DNA of 44,379 bases. Source: Rhodothermales bacterium (lineage in GTDB: Bacteria; Bacteroidota; Rhodothermia; Rhodothermales; JANQRZ01). The translations under genes were made by a program, and so were the position numbers. Shown here piece after piece: positions 1-6,232 of the stretch; the stretch's first letter is position 1, and every line of letters begins with the position of its first letter. Below the pieces are notes generated by a model that worked only from the letters and a program-made list of their open reading frames with translations, ran no database searches and was not told the DNA's origin. The DNA lies in NCBI GenBank assembly GCA_039944855.1, contig JBDUXZ010000041.1, positions 1 through 44,379 on the forward strand, written 5' to 3'.

Positions 1-738
1 CAAGTCGCCGTTCGCCACGGCCGTCGTGACCTCGGCGATGTTGCGAACTTGGGCCGTGAGGTTCGACGCCATCGAGTTCACGTTGTCGGTGAGGTTCTTC
101 CACGTCCCCGAGACGCCGGGCACCTCGGCCTGCCCGCCGAGCTTGCCCTCGGCGCCGACTTCGCGCGCCACGCGCGTCACTTCGCTCGCGAAAGCGGACA
201 GCTGGTCCACCATCGTGTTCACGATTTTGCCGGTGCGCAGGAACTCCCCGCGCATCGCCCGGCCGTCGATCTCGAGGTCCATCTTCTGTGACAGGTCGCC
301 TTTGGCGACGGCGCCGATCACGCGCTCGACCTCGTGGACGGGCTGCCCGAGGTCGAAGATGAGCTCGTTGACGGAGTCGACGATGGAGCGCCACCCGCCG
401 GTTGCGCCGGAAATCGAGGCCCGCTCCGCGAGCCGTCCCTTTTTGCCGACGGCGTCGGCGACGCGGCCGAGCTCGGCCGTCATCTCCTCGTTCTGCGCAA
501 TCACGGTGTTGAGCGCGTCGGCAACGCGCGCCGCCGTCCCGTTTTCGTCCACGACGAGGCGGACTGAGAAGTCGCCCTTCTGAACGGCGGTGAGCACGTC
601 GAGGAGGGCGCGCGGGGTGATGCCCCGGAGGCCGTCGACCTCGGCGGCAGGCGCCTCGGTGGAGCGGGGCGCTTTCGCACTGGACGCGGCCGGAGCGTTC
701 GCGGGGGGAGTCGTCGTCGAGCTCTTTTTCGTAGCCAT
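1..738 (-). CDS. multi-HAMP signalling protein, probably hybrid histidine kinase (N-terminal part, cut by window edge)
   Basis: The minus-strand reading frame opens at ATG 738 and stays open to base 1, giving 246 residues of a longer protein. After about 40 low-complexity residues rich in Ala, Thr and Pro come successive HAMP-like units: KGDFSVRL, then a helix with NTVIAQNEEM, then KGDLSQKM, NTMVDQLSAFASEVTRVA and GTWKNLTDNVN, with another ANGDL at the edge. Repeats of this type are typical of soluble Nik1-like hybrid histidine kinases carrying many HAMP units before a kinase and receiver domain. No transmembrane segment is visible, so a cytoplasmic location is inferred. The kinase part lies outside the window, so a methyl-accepting protein cannot be fully excluded, although the repeat pattern favours a kinase. 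It is divergent from the lipoprotein gene at 1018. Confidence 0.8.
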   Translation of the reverse strand, partial: MATKKSSTTTPPANAPAASSAKAPRSTEAPAAEVDGLRGITPRALLDVLTAVQKGDFSVRLVVDENGTAARVADALNTVIAQNEEMTAELGRVADAVGKKGRLAERASISGATGGWRSIVDSVNELIFDLGQPVHEVERVIGAVAKGDLSQKMDLEIDGRAMRGEFLRTGKIVNTMVDQLSAFASEVTRVAREVGAEGKLGGQAEVPGVSGTWKNLTDNVNSMASNLTAQVRNIAEVTTAVANGDL

Positions 739-949
739 CGGAGAAGGTCTTGCGAGAAGAGAGAAGAGGGAGCGGACGTGCGTAACCGTCGCGGGGCTAT
801 CACGCCGAGCGCAGCAAAGCAATGACCACGCCAGCTACGGACGAGACGGAGCCGCAGCGGAACGCATGCTTTCGTAGGTGCCCGAACGAAGCGGAACGCC
901 CGGTGCGAGTCCCTCGTCGCGGGGGAAGGATGTGTTAGCGCGGGGCGAG

Positions 950-980
950 TTGGCTCTGTGCTGTTCCCTCCCTATCATTA
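950..980 (+). promoter_or_regulatory. candidate promoter for the lipoprotein gene
   Basis: TTG at 950-952 is followed after 20 bases by TATCATTA at 973-980, in an otherwise GC-rich 279-base gap between divergent genes. The layout resembles the Bacteroidota -33/-7 arrangement, though the -7 element is not a full TAnnTTTG. The ATG follows about 38 bases later. Confidence 0.3.
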
Positions 981-1017
981 AAAAGTTCCCCGTCCTCGCC
1001 CGTCGGCCCGGTTCGTC

Positions 1018-1476
1018 ATGCGTCGTCTCCCGTCCCCTCTCCGGCACACCAGCGTGCTCGTCGTCGTGCTCGCCGCGACGCTCGCGATGGCCGCGGGATG
1101 CGCCCCTACGATCGCGCCGTTCAGCGAGCGGGCGTACGAGCAGGCCGTCTCGCTCAAGGTGGAGGCGCTCGCGCTGATGGGCGACGCCACGGAGCCGTTC
1201 GAGGTCCACCGCGCTGAGGTCGAGGCGCTGCGCCTCGACCTCGCCAAAGCCTACGAGTTCGCGCACGGCCGCCCGAAGAACGGCCTCTCGGCCCGGCAGT
1301 GGGCCGTCCTCGCCGACCCTGAGCGCAACCTCCTCGGCGGCTTCCTCGCGCGATGGGAATCCGCGGGTTCGCTCTCGCCCGTCTTCACGGCGGAAGCGCA
1401 GCGGCTCGTCGCCGACGCCTTCGACACCATCATTGGGCTGGAGAGCGGCAAGCTCCGCCCCACCGATGTGGAGTGA
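1018..1476 (+). CDS. small predicted lipoprotein of unknown function
   Basis: 152 residues. The start has two Arg residues, then a hydrophobic stretch (SVLVVVLAATLAM) ending in the lipobox-like AAGC, so Cys 28 is the likely lipidated residue after signal peptidase II cleavage. Residue +2 is Ala, which in enterics would favour the outer membrane; sorting rules here are unknown. The mature part is helical and charged, about 120 residues, with no motif I recognise. The downstream gene begins 5 bases after the stop and is likewise short, acidic and helical, so the two are probably co-transcribed and may work together. No function is proposed. Confidence 0.75.
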   Translation: MRRLPSPLRHTSVLVVVLAATLAMAAGCAPTIAPFSERAYEQAVSLKVEALALMGDATEPFEVHRAEVEALRLDLAKAYEFAHGRPKNGLSARQWAVLADPERNLLGGFLARWESAGSLSPVFTAEAQRLVADAFDTIIGLESGKLRPTDVE

Positions 1477-1481
1477 CCGAC

Positions 1482-1808
1482 ATGCCTGACTTCGCCCTTT
1501 TTCGCGACACCCTCCTCGACCGCCTCCGCATGCTCGTCGAAGAGGAATGGGACGAGGTCGCGGCCGCCGCGCTCGACGACGGCCGCGCGTTCGTCGCCAC
1601 GGCCGAGGCGGACCTCGCGCGGTGGACGGCCCTGCTCGAAGCGGGCGACCTCACGCCGGAGGACTTCACGTGGCTCGTGCAGGGCAAGCGCGACCTCGCC
1701 GAGTTGGAGGCGCTGAAGCAGGCCGGCCTCGGCCTCGCCCGGCTCGACCGCTTCCGCTCGTCGCTGCTCGACACCGTCGTCGGGACCGCGTTCGACGTGT
1801 TTCTCTAG
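1482..1808 (+). CDS. small acidic helical protein, unknown
   Basis: 108 residues from ATG 1482, beginning MPDFALFRDTLLDRL. It is all-helical in appearance and acidic, with repeated patterns such as VEEEWDEVAAAALDDGR and a segment FTWLVQGKRDLAELEALKQAG that resembles a short helical hairpin. There is no signal peptide or membrane segment. An earlier in-frame ATG at 1353 would run through the lipoprotein gene and is not preferred. It lies 5 bases downstream of the lipoprotein stop, so the pair is likely one operon. Its stop is only 4 bases from the convergent gene at 1813. I do not recognise the family. Confidence 0.7.
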   Translation: MPDFALFRDTLLDRLRMLVEEEWDEVAAAALDDGRAFVATAEADLARWTALLEAGDLTPEDFTWLVQGKRDLAELEALKQAGLGLARLDRFRSSLLDTVVGTAFDVFL

Positions 1809-1812
1809 CGGC

Positions 1813-2022
1813 TCAGCCCGGCTTCTTTCCACCGCCGCCGCCGGTGCTGCCGCCGCCGCCGCCCTGCACGGTCCGCTTCTGCTTGAGGCGGCCCTCCTTG
1901 AGGTTGTCGTCGCCGGTCTGGTCGCGGTCGGAATTGTCGGCGCTCGTGCCGGTCACAGAGTTCTCAGCCACGTCGTCGGCGGAGCGGGTCTGGAGATTGC
2001 GTTCGGGGGATTGGTCGGCCAT
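1813..2022 (-). CDS. 69-residue hydrophilic protein with Gly-rich tail, unknown
   Basis: The frame starts at ATG 2022 (MADQSPERNLQTRSADDV) and ends at 1813. The first 50 residues are polar and rich in Asp, Ser and Asn with no predicted fold. The tail is GGGGGSTGGGGGKKPG, encoded by a near-perfect GGC-type triplet run at about 1828-1862. The composition suggests a disordered protein. Support for coding is moderate: frame and composition fit, it is separated cleanly from gluQ, and no alternative frame is better. No function is proposed. Confidence 0.55.
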   Translation of the reverse strand: MADQSPERNLQTRSADDVAENSVTGTSADNSDRDQTGDDNLKEGRLKQKRTVQGGGGGSTGGGGGKKPG

Positions 2023-2135
2023 GAGAGGAGAGAAGTGAAGTTGGAGAAGGGAGCGAGTGATACGGTCCCGCCTCGCCGGGGTTCGGCCGGGCGTCTGCTG
2101 GAACCGGGCGGCGTCCCGTTCGGTAGCGCGGTCCC

Positions 2136-3125
2136 ATGACGGATTCCTCCCTCCCCCGTGGCCGCTTCGCCCCGAGCCCGACCGGGCTGCTCCACGTCGG
2201 CAGTGCGCGGACGGCGCTCGCGGCGTGGCTCTCCGTGCGGAGCCGGGGCGGCGCGTTCCTGTGGCGGATCGAAGACCTCGACCCGCCGCGCGCCATCGCC
2301 GGAACCGCCGAGGCAGCGCTGGAGGACTTGGGCTGGCTCGGGCTCGACTGGGACGAGGGGCCGGACGCGGGCGGGCCGCACGCGCCCTACGTGCAGTCCG
2401 AGCGCTACGCTCTGTACGAAGCGGCGCTCGACCGGCTCGCCGAGGCAGGGCGACTGTTCCCCTGCCGCGTCTCCCGCAGCGACCTCCGCGAGATCGCCTC
2501 CGCGCCCCACGGAGTGAGTGGGTTGCCGCCGTATCCGCCGTCGCTCCGCCCCGCATCGCTCCCCCTGGACTGGCTCGCCCGGCTCCGCGCGAAAGAGGAC
2601 GCCGACGCCGCGCTCCGCTTCCGCGTTCATGACGCCGTCGTCCGGTTCGAGGATCGCGTGCAGGGTGTCGTCGAGGAGCGCGTGAGCGCGTCGACGGGCG
2701 ACTTCGTCCTCAAGCGCCGCGACGAGCTCTTCGCGTACCAACTCGCCGTCGTCGTGGACGACCTCGCGATGGGCGTCACCGAGGTCGTGCGCGGCGCCGA
2801 CCTGCTCGACTCGACGGCGCGGCAGGTCCAGCTGATCGAAGCGCTCGGCGGCACGCCGCCGGCCTACGCCCACCTCCCGCTCGTCGTGAACGCCGAGGGC
2901 GAGAAGCTCTCGAAGCGCGACGAGGGGCTGACGCTCCGCAGCCTTCGCGCCGCCGGGGTCGTGCCCGATTCCGTCGTCGGCGCGCTCGCCCACTCACTCG
3001 CACTCGCCGACGCGCCGACGCCGGTCTCGGCGCGGGCGCTCGTCCCCCGCTTCCGCTGGGGCGCCGTCCCGCGCGATCCGTGGCGGCTGCCCGACGACTT
3101 CGCGGAGCGGCTTCGACGCGGGTGA
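2136..3125 (+). CDS. gluQ: glutamyl-queuosine tRNA(Asp) synthetase
   Basis: 329 residues. GluQRS is a truncated glutamyl-tRNA synthetase lacking the anticodon-binding domain; it activates glutamate and attaches it to queuosine at position 34 of tRNA(Asp). The length fits the family (about 300) and is far short of a full GltX. Seen here: the entry RFAPSPTGLLHVGSART with the HIGH-like HVGS at residues 20-23, RIEDLDPPR after it, and the KMSKS-like KLSKRD at about 257-262. The Cys-rich zinc site of the E. coli enzyme (two close Cys, Tyr, Cys) is not present; only one Cys (FPCRVSR) lies in that region. It is divergent from the 69-residue gene and convergent with the porin gene. Confidence 0.93.
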   Translation: MTDSSLPRGRFAPSPTGLLHVGSARTALAAWLSVRSRGGAFLWRIEDLDPPRAIAGTAEAALEDLGWLGLDWDEGPDAGGPHAPYVQSERYALYEAALDRLAEAGRLFPCRVSRSDLREIASAPHGVSGLPPYPPSLRPASLPLDWLARLRAKEDADAALRFRVHDAVVRFEDRVQGVVEERVSASTGDFVLKRRDELFAYQLAVVVDDLAMGVTEVVRGADLLDSTARQVQLIEALGGTPPAYAHLPLVVNAEGEKLSKRDEGLTLRSLRAAGVVPDSVVGALAHSLALADAPTPVSARALVPRFRWGAVPRDPWRLPDDFAERLRRG

Positions 3126-3132
3126 ACGCAAG

Positions 3133-3163
3133 GCGGCCCCGACTCACTGGGAGCCGGGGCCGC
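3133..3163. terminator. hairpin between convergent gluQ and porin genes
   Basis: GCGGCCCCG at 3133-3141 pairs perfectly with CGGGGCCGC at 3155-3163, leaving a 13-base loop. It sits 8 bases after the gluQ stop and 50 bases beyond the end of the convergent porin gene, so it could serve both. No T-run follows on either strand. Confidence 0.6.
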
Positions 3164-3212
3164 GATCGCTCGGGCGGTCGGAGGAGGAGAGCCGCCCGAA
3201 GGGGCTGCGCGG

Positions 3213-4526
3213 TTAGAAGCTGATGGCCGCTTCGACGACGACGCCGTTGAACTCGGCCCCTTCGTATTTGGCGTTGCCAATGAAGCCGTCACCGCTGTAG
3301 GACTGGTTCACGTACTCCACCTTCGTGAGGACGTTCTCCGTGAGGAACCAGCCGCCGCCGACGTTGAAGCGCGAGATCTCCTGGTCGGGGCCGCCGTCCA
3401 TGGTGCTTCCGTTGACGGCATTGTATCGGCCGCCGAGGTAGAAATCACGCTCCGAGCCGAACCGGAGGAGCAGTTCGCCGCCGAGCTGCGTGAAGGCGCC
3501 GCGGTTGGTCATGACGCCCGCCACCTCGGCCTCGCCGCCGCCCATGCTCCGCTCGAACACGCCGAAGAACTCGACGCCCAGGTTCTCGGCCACATCGTAC
3601 TGCACGAACGGGTTGATCTGGACGGCCGTCTGGTGCGGGAAGCCGGGATTGAAGCGGGGCAGGAAGTCGCTGGGCCGCGCCTCGTCGATGACTTCGAGGA
3701 CGTTGTAGTAGCGGGCACCGGCGCGGTCGCCGCCGTAGAGGTAGTCGCGCGTGCCGTCTTCCGTGCTGTGGTAGACGGACCCCGTGAGGCGGGCGCGGAG
3801 CGTTTCGTTGATCTGACTGTCGTAGCCCAGCTTGCCGTACACCGCGACGCCGTTGTCACCCGAGACCGGGCTCTGGTTGAGGCGGCCGTTCGTGATGCCG
3901 GCGACACCGATGAGCCCGTTGCTCAGCACGGTCGCTTCCGCGAACGGCTCCGTGGTGAAGGAGTCCATGAGGTAGTTGCCGACGAACGGGTTGAACATCA
4001 CGTCGGCGTTGTCGGAGCGGCGGAAGTGGACGTCGCCGTAGTTGGGCTGGTCCATGCCGAAGCGGAGCCGCGCGACGTCCATCACGCCCGCGAGGAAGTC
4101 CTCCTGGATGAAGTTCAGGTTGTCCACCTGGAAGTAGCCACCCTTGACGTAGGCCTCGGTGTGGTGGCGCGACGAGAGGTAGGTGCGGAGGTGCATCCGC
4201 ATCCCGTTCGCGATCTGGACGTCGACGTTGAGGTTCGCCGTCGGCAGCGCGAAGTTCGGCGCGAGGTCGACGAGGTTCGTGGAGTCGTTCGACTGGCTCA
4301 GGCCCTGGAACTGGATGGCGAAGTCGCCACCGACGTGGACTTTCAATCCGTCAAACGGCGTGATCTGGATGCCCTGTTGCTGCATGTGGGCTTGCTTGGG
4401 GATCTCGAACATGTTGACGCCCGCCTGGCCCGCAGGCCGGTAGTACTCCAGGCTGGTGGCTTGCTGCGCGAAGGCACTCCCGGTGAGGAGGAAAAGCGCG
4501 ATGAGGAGGGTGAGATGGCGTTGCAT
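3213..4526 (-). CDS. outer-membrane beta-barrel protein, porin-like
   Basis: 437 residues starting MQRHLTLLIALFLLTGSAFAQQ, a clear signal peptide with cleavage after AFA. The mature protein alternates polar and hydrophobic residues in strand-sized pieces (LKVHVGGDFAIQFQGL, MRMHLRTYLSSRHH, LTKVEYVNQSYSG) and ends VVVEAAISF, with the terminal Phe typical of barrel proteins inserted by BamA. It resembles phosphate-selective or short-chain porin-like proteins of Bacteroidota, but substrate specificity cannot be read. The start is unambiguous because the signal peptide begins at the ATG. The YceI gene stops-and-starts upstream: its end lies 42 bases before this ATG on the same strand, so co-transcription is possible. 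Confidence 0.85.
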   Translation of the reverse strand: MQRHLTLLIALFLLTGSAFAQQATSLEYYRPAGQAGVNMFEIPKQAHMQQQGIQITPFDGLKVHVGGDFAIQFQGLSQSNDSTNLVDLAPNFALPTANLNVDVQIANGMRMHLRTYLSSRHHTEAYVKGGYFQVDNLNFIQEDFLAGVMDVARLRFGMDQPNYGDVHFRRSDNADVMFNPFVGNYLMDSFTTEPFAEATVLSNGLIGVAGITNGRLNQSPVSGDNGVAVYGKLGYDSQINETLRARLTGSVYHSTEDGTRDYLYGGDRAGARYYNVLEVIDEARPSDFLPRFNPGFPHQTAVQINPFVQYDVAENLGVEFFGVFERSMGGGEAEVAGVMTNRGAFTQLGGELLLRFGSERDFYLGGRYNAVNGSTMDGGPDQEISRFNVGGGWFLTENVLTKVEYVNQSYSGDGFIGNAKYEGAEFNGVVVEAAISF

Positions 4527-4568
4527 GGTAGGAAGGGTTGAGGGTGGGTTGGTGCGGGGGTAAAGGGG

Positions 4569-5177
4569 CTAGTTGGCCCCTGCCGTCGAGGCCAGGAGGT
4601 CGAACCGCACCACGATGTCGTCGTGGGCGCGGACGAGTCCGAGGAGGCCGCTCGGGGGGTCGATGTCGAAGTCGGTCATGCGGAGGGCGTGGCGGCCCTG
4701 GATGCGGACGCGGCCGTCGGCGAGCCGCTGCCCGCGCGCCGTCACGACGACGGGGCGCTGCGCGCCGGCGAGCGTGAGCGTGCCCCACACCTTCACCGGC
4801 GTCCACTCCGAGGCGGCGGCCGAGGAAAGGACTTCGGCGTGGCGGAGCGCGAAGCGGACGGCGGGGTACGCCTGGCCCTTGAGGGCTTCGTAGAAGTCGC
4901 GGTTCATCTGGCGGACGCCGCAGTCGAAGGCGCGCACGGGGATGACGACTTCGGCGCGGAGGTCGGCCTGCCGCGCCGCGTTCATCGCCACCTCGTCGAC
5001 GGACCCGGACCCGGCGACTTCAGAGGCGGCGCACGTGAACGCGCTCACCGTCGAGGTCCCGTCGATCCAGAACCGGCTGGCGTCGCGGACGGTGTACTGC
5101 GCCTGCGCCGTCGCCGCCGCGCCGAGGAGGGCGAGGGCGAGGAGGAGCAGGAAGGCGGTGGCGATGCGGGGAGTCAT
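4569..5177 (-). CDS. YceI-family periplasmic protein, copy 1
   Basis: 202 residues from ATG 5177 (MTPRIATAFLLLLALALLG), chosen because the signal peptide starts there; an in-frame start at 5216 adds only unlikely residues. YceI proteins are secreted lipocalin-like barrels binding long isoprenoid-type lipids such as quinones or polyprenyl chains. Family hallmarks seen: FWIDGTSTVSAFTC near the N-terminus, PVRAFDCGVRQMNRDFYEALK in the middle (like the family's MD-HM-LKS stretch), WGTLTLAGAQRPVVV, and the C-terminal HALRMTDFDIDPPSGLLG. Cysteines in both N-terminal and central motifs (FTC, FDC) recur in copy 2 and may form a disulfide. It lies downstream of copy 2 in the same orientation, with a terminator between them. 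Confidence 0.9.
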   Translation of the reverse strand: MTPRIATAFLLLLALALLGAAATAQAQYTVRDASRFWIDGTSTVSAFTCAASEVAGSGSVDEVAMNAARQADLRAEVVIPVRAFDCGVRQMNRDFYEALKGQAYPAVRFALRHAEVLSSAAASEWTPVKVWGTLTLAGAQRPVVVTARGQRLADGRVRIQGRHALRMTDFDIDPPSGLLGLVRAHDDIVVRFDLLASTAGAN

Positions 5178-5278
5178 GGTGCGGTCCGCCGAGGCGGGGT
5201 AGAGCGCGGTGAGCAATCGCGAGCGAGGGGGTCGTCATCGCTCGTACCCAAGAAACGGAGCCTGGAGCGCACCCTTTG

Positions 5279-5309
5279 CCGGTCCATCCCTACCCGGCGG
5301 TGCATCCCT
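5279..5309 (-). promoter_or_regulatory. tandem 12-mer element upstream of YceI copy 1
   Basis: Read on the plus strand, CGGTCCATCCCT (5280-5291) and CGGTGCATCCCT (5298-5309) are direct repeats with an 18-base pitch. The same pair at the same pitch occurs upstream of YceI copy 2 (6096-6125). They lie about 100 bases before the ATG, and the following bases toward the gene also match between the copies, including CGTT(T/G)CTT placed 21 bases after the pair in both. This looks like an activator or repressor site with its promoter. Confidence 0.55.
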
Positions 5310-5369
5310 TCGCTACCCCCCGCGTCGGCCCTTTCCCCAGGTCCGTGTGGGGCGTTCCCCCGCAACGCA

Positions 5370-5401
5370 GCAGGGCCCCCGGTCGAAACCGGGGGCCCTG
5401 C
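5370..5401 (-). terminator. strong terminator hairpin after YceI copy 2
   Basis: GCAGGGCCCCCGGT (5370-5383) pairs perfectly over 14 bases with 5388-5401. In the minus-strand transcript the loop reads TTCG, a stabilising tetraloop, which points to that strand as the functional one. It begins 28 bases after the copy 2 stop. No T-run follows, so intrinsic termination efficiency is uncertain. Confidence 0.75.
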
Positions 5402-5429
5402 CACGGGCAAGCCAGAGGATGGCGACGTG

Positions 5430-6002
5430 TTAGCGGCTGACGGTGGCGTCGAAGTGGACGGTCACCTGGTCGCCGGTCTTGAGCGTGCCGAGGAGCGCGG
5501 TCGGCGGGTCGACGCCGAAGTCGGTCATCTTGAGCGCGTGCTGGCCGGTGAAGCGGAAGCGGTTGCCGTCGATCGCCTTGCCCTTCACCTCCATCTGCGC
5601 GGGCCGCGTGGTCCCGGCGATCGTGAGCTGGCCCGTCGTGCGGATCGTGATCCAGCCCTCGGCGGCGGGCGCGCCGAGCGTGGCGCTCGTGAGGGTGTAG
5701 CGGATGGGCGTCGAGCCGAGCGCGTCGCGGAGCTTCCCGTTCATCGTGCCGTTGTCGCAGTCGATGCCGCGGACGGGGACGGCGAGGGTCGTGCCGCTGA
5801 GTTTGGCCAAGCCGTTCTCGCCCGCCTCCGCATCGACGGCACCGGCGAACTGCGCGACCTGGCATTCCCAGTCGTGGACGCTGGAGGTGCCCTCGACCCA
5901 GATCTTGCTGCTGGACTCGAAGGTGTACGATTGGACGGCCCAGCCGGCCACGCCGAGGGCGAGGAAGGCGAGGGCGACGGTCAGGAGGAGGGAGCGTTTC
6001 AT
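5430..6002 (-). CDS. YceI-family periplasmic protein, copy 2
   Basis: 190 residues from ATG 6002 (MKRSLLLTVALAFLALGVAGWA), where the signal peptide begins; a longer in-frame start at 6092 is rejected because it would precede the signal with 30 unlikely residues and cross the control block. Motifs parallel copy 1: KIWVEGTSSVHDWEC, VPVRGIDCDNGTMNGKLRDAL, TGQLTIAGTTRPAQ and HALKMTDFGVDPPTALLG. The sequences are clearly paralogous but diverged, so the duplication is old and both are probably functional. A predicted lipid-binding periplasmic role follows from the family. Its own hairpin terminator ends the transcript, implying that the copies are expressed as separate units under similar promoters. 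Confidence 0.9.
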   Translation of the reverse strand: MKRSLLLTVALAFLALGVAGWAVQSYTFESSSKIWVEGTSSVHDWECQVAQFAGAVDAEAGENGLAKLSGTTLAVPVRGIDCDNGTMNGKLRDALGSTPIRYTLTSATLGAPAAEGWITIRTTGQLTIAGTTRPAQMEVKGKAIDGNRFRFTGQHALKMTDFGVDPPTALLGTLKTGDQVTVHFDATVSR

Positions 6003-6094
6003 GGCAGTGCGGTGGAGATGGAAGGAAGTCGGCGGACGCCGGAGTCCATCGCAGCGTCCGATCCAAAGCAACGAATCCCCAGGGCCGCCCACTG

Positions 6095-6125
6095 CCGGTG
6101 CATCCCTAAGCCACGGTGCAGCACT
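6095..6125 (-). promoter_or_regulatory. tandem 12-mer element upstream of YceI copy 2
   Basis: Plus-strand CGGTGCATCCCT (6096-6107) and CGGTGCAGCACT (6114-6125) repeat with the 18-base pitch found upstream of copy 1. The block lies about 94 bases before the ATG at 6002. Further similarity to the copy 1 upstream region extends roughly 45 bases on the far side and 40 bases on the gene side. Confidence 0.55.
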
Positions 6126-6232
6126 TCACCACGCCCTGCGCGGGACCGATCCTCAGGGCCCCGTAGGGGAAATCCTCGCACGGGCCTACCCCGACCGGCG
6201 CCCGGCCCTTACGGCATGCCCCCGCCCTTCGC

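Noticed and set aside
5178-5216. Earlier start for YceI copy 1
   Set aside because: It would put 13 residues before a signal peptide that begins with its own Met.
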